Shown piece after piece: positions 49,920 to 59,280 of a DNA stretch of 64,000 nucleotides. The notes below the pieces were generated by a model that was not told the origin of the DNA, ran no database searches, and saw only the letters and a program-made list of their open reading frames with translations. This stretch comes from Aureimonas frigidaquae (lineage in GTDB: Bacteria > Pseudomonadota > Alphaproteobacteria > Rhizobiales > Rhizobiaceae): the NCBI RefSeq assembly GCF_001463905.1, contig NZ_BBWR01000008.1, positions 248,001-312,000 of the forward strand. Direction: 5' to 3'. Made by a program: the position numbers and the translations under genes. Numbering within the stretch: position 1 is the first letter of the stretch; every line of letters begins with the position of its first letter.

Positions 49920-50420
49920 ATGAACACCGAACGCGGAGCCATTCGCTGGCTGAACCGTATTGAGAACGCCATCGTCTGCGCGATCACTGCCGTAGCGATC
50001 TTTACGCTTCTCGCAATTGTCGTCATCGTCTTTACGGCCGTCGTCATGCGATACGGCTTCAACAGTGCAATGGTCTTTTCCTACGATATCTCGACGCTCT
50101 TATTCGCTTGGCTGATCTTCCTGGGCCTCATCGTAGCGGAACGCGACGGGGCCCATATGGGCATCGACGCGATCGACAGGGTTCCCGTCGTTTGGCTGCG
50201 CCGGGTGGTTGTGACGGCCCGATACGCGCTGCTTTTGGCAACGGCCATCTACCTTTGCCGGATCGGCATTAGCCTGGTCGAGCGCTCCGGCAATCAGATC
50301 CCCTCGCTCCGCATATCGGCACGCTGGTTGTACATGGCGCTGCCCATTGGCTTTGGGCTGCTGAGCCTATCGTATCTTGGTCGCCTGCTTCGCGTCTGCT
50401 TCATGCGAGGCGAGGTCTGA
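49920..50420 (+). CDS. dctQ: TRAP transporter small permease (DctQ family)
   Basis: The 166-residue inner-membrane protein has four hydrophobic segments typical of DctQ: an N-terminal ENAIVCAITAVAIFTLLAIV, a second around FSYDISTLLFAWLIFLGLIV with the conserved Glu-Arg-Asp-Gly-Ala-His loop, and two more near residues 100 and 140. The ATG at 49920 lies after the hairpin. It pairs with DctM and is separated from it by two bases. Confidence 0.9.
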   Translation: MNTERGAIRWLNRIENAIVCAITAVAIFTLLAIVVIVFTAVVMRYGFNSAMVFSYDISTLLFAWLIFLGLIVAERDGAHMGIDAIDRVPVVWLRRVVVTARYALLLATAIYLCRIGISLVERSGNQIPSLRISARWLYMALPIGFGLLSLSYLGRLLRVCFMRGEV

Positions 50421-50422
50421 CC

Positions 50423-51691
50423 ATGCTAGGCTATATCGCAATCTTGTTCGTCGTCCTGCTGCTGCTTGGCGTTCCTGTCGGCTTGATCCTGATCATGCTG
50501 TCGCTGGTCTACGTGCTGTTCGAACCGGCGGTACTCGACGTGATCTACGCACAAAGGCTGATCGTCGGAACGCAGAGCTTCCCGCTGATCGCGGTGCCGC
50601 TCTTTATCCTGACGGGCGAGCTTATGAACATTTCCGGCATCAGCCGTCGGGTCATGGCGTTTGCAGGTGTTCTGACACGGCGCTTCTGGGGGCGCATGGC
50701 CCTGACGAACGTCGCGTTGAGCACGCTCCTCGCGGGCATGTCAGGCTCGTCGAATGGCGATGCGGCCATGCAGGCCAAGATCATGGTCCCCGAAATGCTG
50801 CGGCGCGGCTATCCGCGCGGATACTCCGTGGCGCTGACTGCCGTCACCTCTCTTATCGCTCCGATGATTCCGCCGGGGATCGGCCTGATCCTCTTCGGCT
50901 TCGTAACCAATGTCTCGATCGGCCAGCTTTTCGCCGGTGCGATCATCCCCGGCTTTCTCCTGGCGGCGATGTTGATGGTCCAGGCGTCGGTCACAAGCAG
51001 GCGCAATCGCTGGGAGCCGCCGCAAGAAGGCCCGCCGGACATCCCTCTGGGCCGGGCGTTCGTTGCAGCATTGCCTGCGATCCTGCTGCCGGCAATCGTT
51101 ATCATCGGCATTCGTGGCGGCGTTTTCACGCCCGCCGAAGCCGCCAGCGTGGCAGTCATATACACCGCTGCCTGCGTCATCGCCTACCGCGAGGCCAACT
51201 GGCGTCAGGTGCTCGCCGCGCTTAAGTCGACGGTCGTGGCGACTTCTGCGATCCTGCTGATCCTCGCGGCTTCGGCCGCCTTGAGCTGGATCCTGACCTT
51301 CGAGCGCGTACCACAAACCGTTGCGGAAGCGATGCTGGGACTGACGGCTAACGCCCATCTCATGCTTCTCCTGGTCGGTCTGCTCCTTCTCATCGCCGGG
51401 GCCTTCATCGACGGAACGGCGCTCATCCTTATCCTGGGGCCCATCTTCCTGCCGGTCGTAACCGAACTGGGCGTCGATCCTGTGCACTATGGGGTGATCT
51501 TTGTGCTGATGGCGCATCTGGGGGGTATAACTCCGCCCGTCGGAACGATCATGTTCGCAACGTGCACGATCACCAGGACCCCGCTCTCCGAGTTCATGCG
51601 GGCCATCATACCCTTCATCCTGAGCTATCTGGCTTTCACAATCGTCATCATCTTCGTCCCCTGGTTCAGCCTCGCGCTGACGGGGCGCTGA
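50423..51691 (+). CDS. dctM: TRAP transporter large permease (DctM family)
   Basis: The 422-residue polytopic protein has the DctM pattern: GVPVGLILIMLSLVYVLFEP, a LNISGISRRVMAFA-like loop, AGMSGSSNGDAAMQAKIMVP and a C-terminal HLGGITPPVGTIMFATCTIT. About 11-12 hydrophobic segments are present. With the genes at 48857 and 49920 it completes a sodium- or proton-driven importer of an organic acid. Confidence 0.92.
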   Translation: MLGYIAILFVVLLLLGVPVGLILIMLSLVYVLFEPAVLDVIYAQRLIVGTQSFPLIAVPLFILTGELMNISGISRRVMAFAGVLTRRFWGRMALTNVALSTLLAGMSGSSNGDAAMQAKIMVPEMLRRGYPRGYSVALTAVTSLIAPMIPPGIGLILFGFVTNVSIGQLFAGAIIPGFLLAAMLMVQASVTSRRNRWEPPQEGPPDIPLGRAFVAALPAILLPAIVIIGIRGGVFTPAEAASVAVIYTAACVIAYREANWRQVLAALKSTVVATSAILLILAASAALSWILTFERVPQTVAEAMLGLTANAHLMLLLVGLLLLIAGAFIDGTALILILGPIFLPVVTELGVDPVHYGVIFVLMAHLGGITPPVGTIMFATCTITRTPLSEFMRAIIPFILSYLAFTIVIIFVPWFSLALTGR

Positions 51692-51724
51692 TCGGATGGT
51701 CGATCCATATCGCGGGGAGAATTC

Positions 51725-52903
51725 ATGAGCCGACCCGAAATGATCACCTGCGTCCATGATCTACGCCAGCTCGCGCGCCGGCGCGTGCCGCGCATGTTCT
51801 ACGACTATGTCGATGCCGGAGCTTACACAGAGGCGACATACCGGGCGAACGAACGTGATCTCGCGCACCTCACCTTTGTCCAGCGCGTGGGTATCGACAT
51901 TTCCGATCGGAAGACGAACGGCACCATCCTTGGCCAGCCCGTCACGATGCCGCTGGCATTGGCGCCCACAGGGCTGACGGGGATGCAGCATGCGGATGGC
52001 GAGGTTCTCGCGGCCCGCGCCGCAGAACGGTTCGGGGTACCCTTCACCTTGTCGTCCATGTCGATCTGCTCGATCGAGGACGTTGCGCAGGCCACGCGAT
52101 CGCCGTTCTGGTTCCAGCTCTATGTCATGAAGGATCGCGCCTTCATCGAGCGTCTGGTTGCGCGGGCACACGCGGCCGGTTGCACCGCCTTGGTCATGAC
52201 CGTCGATCTCCAGGTCCAGGGGCAGCGCCACAAGGATATCCTGAACGGCCTGTCTACACCGCCCAAGCCGACCCTGAGGAACCTAATCAACCTTGCGACG
52301 AAGCCCCGGTGGTGTTGGGGCATGGCGAACACCAAAAGGCGCACGTTCGGCAACATCGTCGGCCATGTCGCGGGCACCGACGACGTTTCGTCGCTAGCGG
52401 GTTGGGTGTCTCAGCAGTTCGACCAGACATTGTCGTGGAAGGATGTCCTTTGGCTGCGAGGCCTGTGGGACCGTAAGCTCGTGGTCAAGGGCGTGATGAC
52501 CCCGGACGATGCACAGGCGGCGATCGACCACGGCGCCGACGCGGTGATCGTCTCGAACCATGGCGGCCGCCAGCTCGACGGCGCCCCGTCGAGCGTCAGT
52601 GCGCTTCCGGCGGTCGTGGAGCGCGTCGGCGCGCAGGCCGAGGTTCACATGGATGGCGGTATCCGCTCCGGGCAGGACCTGCTGCGCGTAAGAGCTCTGG
52701 GCGCGCACGCAGCCTATATCGGGCGGCCGTTTCTCTACGGTCTCGGCGCCATGGGCGAAGCCGGTGTGCACCGCTGCCTGGAGATCATCCATCGCGAGCT
52801 CGACATAACCATGGCCTTGTGCGGCGTCACGGACATCAAAGACGTCGATCCATCCATCCTTGCGGGCGGCCGTGACCCGTTCCGTCAGTCCACTACCCCC
52901 TAA
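51725..52903 (+). CDS. FMN-dependent 2-hydroxyacid dehydrogenase (LldD/mandelate dehydrogenase-like)
   Basis: The 392-residue TIM-barrel protein has the family motifs: RVPRMFYDYVDAGAY at the N-terminus, ALAPTGLTGMQHADGE, FQLYVMKDRAF and the active-site SNHGGRQLDG with its His and Arg, then HMDGGIRSGQDLLR and AYIGRPFLYGL for FMN. It oxidises an L-2-hydroxyacid to a 2-oxoacid, often feeding the electron-transport chain. No signal peptide is present. It follows the TRAP permease by 33 bases, so the imported compound is probably its substrate (inference). Confidence 0.9.
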   Translation: MSRPEMITCVHDLRQLARRRVPRMFYDYVDAGAYTEATYRANERDLAHLTFVQRVGIDISDRKTNGTILGQPVTMPLALAPTGLTGMQHADGEVLAARAAERFGVPFTLSSMSICSIEDVAQATRSPFWFQLYVMKDRAFIERLVARAHAAGCTALVMTVDLQVQGQRHKDILNGLSTPPKPTLRNLINLATKPRWCWGMANTKRRTFGNIVGHVAGTDDVSSLAGWVSQQFDQTLSWKDVLWLRGLWDRKLVVKGVMTPDDAQAAIDHGADAVIVSNHGGRQLDGAPSSVSALPAVVERVGAQAEVHMDGGIRSGQDLLRVRALGAHAAYIGRPFLYGLGAMGEAGVHRCLEIIHRELDITMALCGVTDIKDVDPSILAGGRDPFRQSTTP

Positions 52904-52918
52904 CCGAAGGAGCCAGAA

Positions 52919-53683
52919 ATGTTCGGTAACTACAAGATGCACGACAACAGCGGCGTCATGCCGCCCTACGCACCTGCCTATCCACTGGAATGGGAGTGCA
53001 CCCTGCGAAACCTAGAGGTTGTCACTAAGGTCGACGAAGCCAAGCTGCGTGAACTCCTGTCGCACACGCCGTTCGAGCTCGTAAATGATCGCGTCGCGTT
53101 CCGCTTCATGGCCTCTCCAGGGCACACGCTCTCCTATCACAATGGCCGAATGTTTGACCTGATGGTCACGACCGCTGTCCGCTACGAGGGGCTATTCGCC
53201 CAGACCCACCTCTATATGTTCTGCTCGGACCCTATGGGCATCGCCGCAGGACGCGAACTGTTCGGCTACACGAAGAAGGATTGCACATTCGCCTTCGACG
53301 AAAAGGAAAACGGCTCGATCTCGGGTTGGGTCAATCGACGTACGCGACCGGTTGCGGACTTCTCCTTCACCCCCGACGCCTCAACCCCCGTCGTCCGGCT
53401 TGTCGATGGCGAAGAGCAGCCGCATGGCGAAATCCACGTGCGTCGCATTCCCCATCCCGAGCGCCCCGAGACCGCTTACGCCGACGTGGTCTATCGTGCG
53501 TTCCCACTTCCCTACAGCGCACCGGCGGGGGGACGCATCGAACTGAAGTTGCATGAGTCGGAGTTCGATCCCCTGACCGAGTTGCAGCCTGAGGTGCTCT
53601 CAGCCCAATTCATGGTGTCCGACGTCTACGCCGGGGGCTTCGGCAAGGAAGACCGGCGGCTGGTCAAGCGGCTCGTGCCGTGA
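52919..53683 (+). CDS. Acetoacetate-decarboxylase family protein
   Basis: The 254-residue protein matches the ADC fold and keeps the lysine motif in ELFGYTKKD, where the family's Schiff-base Lys sits next to a second Lys. Family members decarboxylate acetoacetate or act as aldolase-dehydratases on 2-oxoacids. It lies between a hydroxyacid dehydrogenase and an SDR, so it may convert the 2-oxoacid formed upstream. The actual reaction cannot be read from sequence. GAAGGAG lies eight bases upstream. Confidence 0.85.
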   Translation: MFGNYKMHDNSGVMPPYAPAYPLEWECTLRNLEVVTKVDEAKLRELLSHTPFELVNDRVAFRFMASPGHTLSYHNGRMFDLMVTTAVRYEGLFAQTHLYMFCSDPMGIAAGRELFGYTKKDCTFAFDEKENGSISGWVNRRTRPVADFSFTPDASTPVVRLVDGEEQPHGEIHVRRIPHPERPETAYADVVYRAFPLPYSAPAGGRIELKLHESEFDPLTELQPEVLSAQFMVSDVYAGGFGKEDRRLVKRLVP

Positions 53684-54420
53684 CCACCGCGCTTATCACA
53701 GGAGCGGCCGGCGGGATCGGCCGCGCCATCGCCCTGCGCCTTGCGGCGGATGGCGCGGCCATCGCGGCGGTCGATATCGATACGGCGGCGACTGACGAAA
53801 CCGTCCGCGCCGTAGTCGCCCTCGGCGGACGGGCGCAAGCGATACGAGCGGACGTGTCCCGCTCGGACGACTGGTCGGCCGCGCTCGATACGGCCGAGGC
53901 TGAATTCGGTCCGGTCGACATGCTCGTCAACAATGCGGGTATCGAGGGGGCCTTCGCGCCGATCGACAGCTATCCGGAGGACGTGTTTGACCGCGTCCTC
54001 GCTGTCAACATACGTGGCGTCTTCCTTGGCCTGCGCCACGGCTTGAAGCGAATGCGAAGCAGGGGCTCCGGATCGATCGTGAACATTGCTTCCACTTCCT
54101 CCATCAGGGGACGGGCGGGGCTGGCCGGGTACGTCGCCGCGAAGCATGCCGTGCTCGGTCTCACGCGCAGTGCCGCACTCGACATGTCCGGTACAACGAT
54201 CCGTGTGAACGCCCTTCTACCTGGCCCCGTGAATACGCGGATGATCCACGCCATCGACGAACGCGCTTTTGAAGCAGGGCGCAGCATCCAGCGCGCGGGA
54301 CACAACCAACCAATTCCGCCAGAGAGCGTGGCCGAAACCGTTGCGTTCCTGCTGTCCGACAAGGCCGTGCACGTGAACGGTGCCGGCTGGGTCATCGATG
54401 CGGGATCAACGGTTCCCTAA
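53680..54420 (+). CDS. Short-chain dehydrogenase/reductase
   Basis: The 246-residue classical SDR has TGAAGGIG for NAD(P), NNAGIEG, catalytic Ser in IASTSS, the YVAAK Tyr/Lys motif and a C-terminal HVNGAGWVIDAGS. The GTG start overlaps the previous stop by 4 bases. It is the last gene of the operon and would interconvert a hydroxyl and a carbonyl in the pathway started by the 2-hydroxyacid dehydrogenase (inference). Confidence 0.88.
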   Translation: MTTALITGAAGGIGRAIALRLAADGAAIAAVDIDTAATDETVRAVVALGGRAQAIRADVSRSDDWSAALDTAEAEFGPVDMLVNNAGIEGAFAPIDSYPEDVFDRVLAVNIRGVFLGLRHGLKRMRSRGSGSIVNIASTSSIRGRAGLAGYVAAKHAVLGLTRSAALDMSGTTIRVNALLPGPVNTRMIHAIDERAFEAGRSIQRAGHNQPIPPESVAETVAFLLSDKAVHVNGAGWVIDAGSTVP

Positions 54421-54716
54421 GCGGACCAGTCTCACTTGCCAGCCAGCTGCCTTGCCTACATCGATTGTCGGAATGGACAAGATCCGGCCACGTCCGAGGA
54501 TAACTGACAATTTGGTCGCAATAATCTCGTCAAGAGAGTGACAAACTGTACGGTGGATCCCCTCTCCTAAGACGGAACGACACACATGAGAGCGATTGTC
54601 GAACGGCAGCTTTCCGTCAAACTCCGCCAAATACCTGACAGTCTGGTTACGGCCCCTTCGCCACCAGTGGTCGACAGCGTTTCTTTTCTGGCCAATCAAG
54701 GCCGAGGAGAAGTCAA
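54421..54716. other. No convincing gene (296 bases)
   Basis: The region after the TRAP operon holds no clear hairpin terminator. It supplies the ribosome site (GGAGAAG) of the integrase-like gene at 54717. Confidence 0.35.
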
Positions 54717-55349
54717 ATGGGCCATTCTCGATTCGACGACGCTATCCGCGAGCATGCAGCCTGGAATGCAGGCAAGAAGGTCGGTACCAAGCGTCCATTC
54801 ACTCAGAAGCAAATATGGGCAATTCGCTTTTTCCTCGATCGCGAAAGACGGATTCGGGATAGAGCGCTGTTCGATCTAGCAATCGACAGCAAGCTTCGTG
54901 GCTGTGACCTAGTCAAAATCAGGATCCGCGATGTCGTCGCTGGGCCAGAGATTCGTACTCGCGCAATCGTCGTTCAGCAAAAGACGGGAAGGCCGGTCCA
55001 GTTCGAGATCACCAGCGACGTCAGAGCCAGCCTTCTAGCTTGGCTTGAGCGCCGTGGAGGCTCCATCGAAGACTATGCGTTCCCGAGCCGGGTCGATCAC
55101 TCCCGCCACATGAGCACTAGACAGTACGCGCGCCTGGTCGACGAATGGGTGACTGCGATTGGTCTGCGATCGGAGGAGTTTGGAACCCACTCGCTTCGTC
55201 GCACAAAGGCATCAATGATCTACCGGGCGACGGGCAACATACGCGCCATGCAGATCTTGCTCGGTCACACCAAGATTGAGAACACAGTGCGCTATCCGGG
55301 CGTTGACGTAGAGGACGCACTGCTCTTGGCCGAACGAACCGAAATATGA
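54717..55349 (+). CDS. Short tyrosine recombinase (site-specific integrase)
   Basis: The 210-residue protein lacks most of the N-terminal core-binding domain of full integrases. Its catalytic domain has an early Arg in DSKLRGCDLVKI, HSLRRTKASM for the His-x-Leu-Arg box, LLGHTKIENTVRY for the second His and candidate Tyr, then GVDVEDAL. This compact class is common on rhizobial plasmids and islands. GGAG lies seven bases before the ATG. It probably marks a second acquired segment independent of the integrase at 19853. Confidence 0.85.
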   Translation: MGHSRFDDAIREHAAWNAGKKVGTKRPFTQKQIWAIRFFLDRERRIRDRALFDLAIDSKLRGCDLVKIRIRDVVAGPEIRTRAIVVQQKTGRPVQFEITSDVRASLLAWLERRGGSIEDYAFPSRVDHSRHMSTRQYARLVDEWVTAIGLRSEEFGTHSLRRTKASMIYRATGNIRAMQILLGHTKIENTVRYPGVDVEDALLLAERTEI

Positions 55350-55674
55350 CATTGGGCGGCCATCCGACAAAAGCGCGGGTGGCTGCTATTGGCATGAGGA
55401 ACAATGGGTTGCGCTGGCTATGTTGGGGTGGTTTGCGGACTGACTGTTTTGTGAATCAGGATCAGCAAGGCGGACATTGGCGGTTCAATGCTCTAAGTGT
55501 GCACCTTAAGCAGATGGGTTCTGCCTCAGCCCGGTTATCAAGGCGCCAACAAGTCTCCTCGCGTTCTTCTCCCAGTCAAGATGCGAGCTGATCGTTGCGA
55601 CGCTCGTTATAGCCCGCACGCGATCTAACGGGTCGGTCGCTTTTTATCTGTTCGTCTGACGTACCACTGAACCT
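55350..55674. other. No convincing gene (325 bases)
   Basis: Open frames here are short and without start signals. The right part abuts the IS3 remnant and may include decayed IS sequence. Confidence 0.3.
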
Positions 55675-55968
55675 TCATTCAGTGGCGATTAGAGCTTCGG
55701 ATGTTTCTGTTACGCCGTAACCGCGCCCGGCGCTTGCGCACCGCCAGCCCTTCCTCCTGGTAGAGCCGATAGATGCGGTAATGTCAGACGGCTCGCCCTT
55801 TCGTCGCAGCAGAATGAACAAGCGACGATAGCCAAAGCGTCGCCGCTCGTTGGCGAGGTCGCGCTGCTTGCCGCGCGGATCCGTCTCTGGCGGGCGGCAT
55901 GACCTGTAGCGGACCATCTTGCGATCGGCACTGACGAAGGAACAGGTCCGACGCTCCGACAGGCCCAT
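55675..55968 (-). pseudogene. IS3 transposase orfB, truncated and frameshifted
   Basis: The 97-codon frame starts with VMGLSERRTCSFVSADRKMV-like sequence and continues to FGYRRLFILLRRKGEPS, a typical IS3 orfB N-terminus. After that point the reading frame is lost: an expected Ile-Tyr-Arg-Leu-Tyr helix appears in another frame. The catalytic DDE region is absent. Confidence 0.7.
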
Positions 55969-56011
55969 GACGGCCTGCAGATGCGCGACGGCTTCGCGCT
56001 TACCGGCGGCC

Positions 56012-56266
56012 CTACCGGTTTTTTGACAGAAGCTCGCGAAGCGCCGCGGCTTCCAGCATCTGGTCGGCGAGCAGCTTCTTCAGCTTCGCGTTATCGTCCT
56101 CCAGAGCCCTCAGGCGTTTGGCACCGGACACGTCCATGCCGCCATACTTCGCCTTCCAGTTATACGGCGTCGCCTCGCTGACACCGTGCTTGCGGGCCAA
56201 GTCGGCCGCCTTCGCACCCGCCTCGTGCTAGCACGACACACGCGACGATCTACTCTTCCGTAAATC
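56012..56266 (-). pseudogene. IS3 transposase orfA, with internal stop and frameshift
   Basis: The intact C-terminal part (56012-56200) reads ARKHGVSEATPYNWKAKYGG then a leucine-zipper-like LRALEDDNAKLKKLLADQML. Upstream, LKQKRFTEE is followed by TAG where the family has Gln, and then the frame shifts before the helix-turn-helix. The gene is dead. Confidence 0.7.
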
Positions 56267-56405
56267 GTTTCTGCTTCAACTGTCCGTCCTCCAATCCCGG
56301 CTGGACTCGAACTCCAGGTAGAGAAAAAACCTAAAGGAAGATCATAGAGAGAATGCTGTGCTATGAGCCTCGGATTGGCCATAGCATAGCGAACGAGTTC
56401 TGATC

Positions 56406-57470
56406 TTATTCGCGATCAAGGAAAAAACGTATCATTTCACGCGATGCATCTGGCCCAAGCGCGTCCGTGAATGACCCTCTGGGGTCACCGCCTGACCAAG
56501 CGTGATCCAAATGTTGAATGCTCCAATGCTCGACGGCAGGAACCTCACCAATCTTGCGGGCCGTCGTTCGCACGTAACGTCTGCTGTTTGAAGTACCGCA
56601 CTCAACATTGACCTCAGAAGCCTCAGCCAAGCCGGCTGAGTTAACGCCATTCTCGGGATGGACGGTCCCATCGTTAGCCCCATGAAAAACGATCTTAGGG
56701 ATACTGTTTTTCACAACGCCGCTCGTCTTACCCATTCGCATTGCGGAGATTGCAGAGGCGATATCGTGGGCTGAGCGGTATGGCAGTCCCGAATGAACTC
56801 CCACGGCTTGAAAAAGGTCAGGGTATGTCTCGCCGAGAACCGCGGCCATCGCTCCACCAGCTGACAACCCCGCCACAAATATCTTCTGGCTGTTTATGTC
56901 ATGCTCATGCATGATCTCAGCTACGATACTCGCCAGGATCGCCGGTTCACCTGAACCACGGGCCTGATCAGTCGGCTGAAACCAGTTCCAACATAAAGAC
57001 ATATTGGCAGAACGCGCTTGCTCGGGATAGGCGACAATTACGCCCTTCTCTTCCGCAACCTGATTCATGCGCGTGCCCAAAGCAAAGTCTTTAGAATTCT
57101 GGGTACATCCGTGCAGCATGATCAAAAGTGGTCGCGGCCCAGGTGGGGCCGACGCGGGAACATACAGGCGATAGGCGCGCTGGCCGTGCACCGACCGATG
57201 TTGGGTCAGGCCAAATTCGGCGCCGGCAGCTATCGCAGGAGAATTTTTCCTCAGCGCCTTGAGAGAGGCCTGATGAGGTCGCCCAGCGGCAGAGTGCCAG
57301 CTTTTGAGCGGCAACTCCTCGGATGCTGAGTGGGTCGAGATGGAGCTGGCAAGGGCCGCAGAAACGCGCTTATGCCAACTATCGAGTAGAAAGGTCGATC
57401 GCTTCACAATGCTAGGCCTCGCTAGATTGAGTATCTGACTCAGACTCCCGATCGATTGCAGCAGGGTCAA
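56406..57470 (-). CDS. PHB-depolymerase family esterase (LpqC-like)
   Basis: The 354-residue protein has a ~90-residue N-terminal lead without a signal peptide and then an alpha/beta-hydrolase with LLIMLHGCTQN (oxyanion region), nucleophile elbow GLSAGGA, an Asp in FHGANDGTV and His in LDHAWSGG. This is the PHB-depolymerase/LpqC family, which in rhizobia includes many esterases of unknown substrate. It starts with TTG at 57470 without a strong ribosome site. Real poly-hydroxybutyrate activity is not demonstrable from sequence. Confidence 0.82.
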   Translation of the reverse strand: MTLLQSIGSLSQILNLARPSIVKRSTFLLDSWHKRVSAALASSISTHSASEELPLKSWHSAAGRPHQASLKALRKNSPAIAAGAEFGLTQHRSVHGQRAYRLYVPASAPPGPRPLLIMLHGCTQNSKDFALGTRMNQVAEEKGVIVAYPEQARSANMSLCWNWFQPTDQARGSGEPAILASIVAEIMHEHDINSQKIFVAGLSAGGAMAAVLGETYPDLFQAVGVHSGLPYRSAHDIASAISAMRMGKTSGVVKNSIPKIVFHGANDGTVHPENGVNSAGLAEASEVNVECGTSNSRRYVRTTARKIGEVPAVEHWSIQHLDHAWSGGDPRGSFTDALGPDASREMIRFFLDRE

Positions 57471-57808
57471 TCGAGATCGGCTACAGCACGCGCCAGAGAT
57501 CCGTCATCATGCTTCTGATGAAGATTGCGTTCGTCGATACCAAAGGCTTCGCTTACGGAAAGCCTCAAGTCCTTTTTGGGTTTAGACGTCTCGGTATCGA
57601 CCAACCCTTCCTTCCTGATATTGTCGCTCTGACAGCCAGGAACCATGTCTCTATCAACCGATTGCCCGCCCAGATTGTCGCGTTCTCGTAGTGCAGGCAG
57701 AACACTTTCTTCGTTGGACTTCGCCTCCTGGTCGGGGCGGGAAATGGCATCGCCCTCATAGGAGCTGTTTTGTTTACCGTTGTCCGAAGAGATGAAATTC
57801 GTGGACAT
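57467..57808 (-). CDS. Hydrophilic hypothetical protein
   Basis: The 113-residue protein is rich in Ser, Asp, Glu and Lys, begins MSTNFISSDNGKQ and has no hydrophobic core; it is probably disordered. Its stop overlaps the esterase start by 4 bases, which argues that it is a real, co-transcribed gene. Function unknown. Confidence 0.5.
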   Translation of the reverse strand: MSTNFISSDNGKQNSSYEGDAISRPDQEAKSNEESVLPALRERDNLGGQSVDRDMVPGCQSDNIRKEGLVDTETSKPKKDLRLSVSEAFGIDERNLHQKHDDGSLARAVADLD

Positions 57809-57974
57809 GACATATCTTTCAGTTAGCAGCCGTCACGCGATCGGCGCTCGACACATTACATCCGTCTTTTAAAACGGCTCGCCATCTGTTGATCATGACT
57901 TCCAAGGCGAACAATTTCCGACCGCAGCTTTTGCACAAGCTGCTCTTGCTGTCGGGAATGCACCGTCATGCGAG

Positions 57975-58193
57975 CTAGAAGGTCTTACCAATCATCCAGT
58001 CATTGACCTCGCGATCAGTGTGGATTTTGGACCGACCTGAACGATCTCTCACTAAAGTTGCGAGCTGTTGCTGGTTGTGAATGGTCGTGACATCATATCG
58101 AGTTAAAAATGGCCAGCGCTTCATAGCGTCCACCATATACTCGCGTTTGCGAACGACTGTGTCGCTCGACTCACCGCCTCGATAGCCGAACAT
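57975..58193 (-). CDS. Small hypothetical protein
   Basis: From an ATG at 58193 the 72-residue product begins MFGYRGGESSD and ends with a helix and REVNDWMIGKTF. The frame is open upstream to 58319 but that part is basic and low-complexity. No family recognised; support is composition only. Confidence 0.45.
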   Translation of the reverse strand: MFGYRGGESSDTVVRKREYMVDAMKRWPFLTRYDVTTIHNQQQLATLVRDRSGRSKIHTDREVNDWMIGKTF

Positions 58194-58384
58194 CGGAGGA
58201 TCTCCAGTAGGCGGAAGTGCCGGAGGCTGGTTCTGGGCCAAGTAGCTGGCCAAGACTCTTCTTCGACGCCTGGAGGTTATGTGGTGATGAAAACGTAACC
58301 TACAACCAGGCTTCATCACATAGAGCGGGAAATAATAGCGTAAGAATTTGATGAAGCGACGGTGCCAGCGCTAAAATCTGTGGG

Positions 58385-58846
58385 TCATGGCCCCAGTGCC
58401 AGCATGTCGGCTTCCCCTGGGCCGTTCAAAACCCTGAGCATTTCTTCCGCTTGTTTGAGGCCCATACGGGTCATACGGACCCCGTTGATCTCAACTGGCA
58501 GCTCAGTATTGATGCACATCACCGACCAGCTACTATCCTTGTCTTTAAGCAAGCGGTATTTCGGAACTCCAGCCCCTAGCATCCGATCCATGAAGCCGGA
58601 CGGAACGATATGTTGGATTTGCCGATCTGGGAAATCAAATCGAGCGTACAAGGCTTCGATTGCTTCCCCCGTGTAGCTGACGCCTTTAGACCGTATGCGG
58701 CACATCCCCCGCAGTTCTGTCTTATCTCCTATGACGAACTGCACCGCTTGCCACAGATGCGGAAACGACTTGCGCCTCAGTGCCGTGGGATTCCGTGAGC
58801 GGCCACCCCTCCATGTCACTTCCGCGGGCGCCTCGTAATCCATCAT
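58385..58846 (-). CDS. Hypothetical protein
   Basis: The 153-residue protein has FPHLWQAVQFVI near residue 28, then alternating strands and a C-terminal helix (MTRMGLKQAEEMLRVL). I do not recognise a family. It reads as a natural, folded cytoplasmic protein. Confidence 0.5.
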   Translation of the reverse strand: MMDYEAPAEVTWRGGRSRNPTALRRKSFPHLWQAVQFVIGDKTELRGMCRIRSKGVSYTGEAIEALYARFDFPDRQIQHIVPSGFMDRMLGAGVPKYRLLKDKDSSWSVMCINTELPVEINGVRMTRMGLKQAEEMLRVLNGPGEADMLALGP

Positions 58847-59094
58847 GGCCTCGTGTGAGCTCGTTGCTGCTTAAGGCCGCAATCCCCAAGAGCACTCATA
58901 AATACAGGATCGTGGGGATCTTCGACACAGTGATTCAACTTGACGTCTTGACATCAGGACCACCTTGAGAAAGGTGGCAAGCAGATTTCTCCAGCGGATA
59001 GCAAACAACTTGGCGATGCAAACGCCGCCGTTGATGAAAGCGAATAGCAGCCGAGCGGAGTTTCAAACCTCCGAAATGGACTGCATGTTACAAA

Positions 59095-59280
59095 TTACCC
59101 GATCTTGTCAGCTTTGCTGGAGAGTCTACCTTTAAGATCCACAGCCTTCGTGGCAATGTCACGCCAATTCGTCTCTGCCACAATAAACTTATGCCTAACC
59201 TCTGCCAGCACGGCCCTCTTGGCAGCGAGATGACACTCATCAGCACGGTCGAGGCAGAATTGTCGGGTCATAGCCATCAT
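59095..59280 (-). CDS. Small hypothetical protein of the ECxxxA type
   Basis: The 61-residue protein from 59280 has RADECHLAAKRAVLAEVRHK and a following WRDIATKA helix, the pattern of a small helical family widespread in Rhizobiales. AAGGA lies eight bases before the ATG. The longer frame upstream is not coding-like. Function unknown. Confidence 0.6.
   Translation of the reverse strand: MMAMTRQFCLDRADECHLAAKRAVLAEVRHKFIVAETNWRDIATKAVDLKGRLSSKADKIG

Larger units (their letters stand above)
55640..56290 (-). mobile_element. Decayed IS3-family insertion sequence
   Basis: Two partial transposase frames on the minus strand (orfA remnant 56012-56266, orfB remnant 55675-55968) carry IS3-type sequence but are broken by frameshifts and an internal stop. 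orfB is truncated before its catalytic DDE core. Terminal repeats were not located, so the boundaries are approximate. Confidence 0.75.

Noticed and set aside
50741-51757. 338-codon minus-strand frame
   Set aside because: It is antisense to the DctM gene; Arg/Asp/Gln-rich shadow composition.
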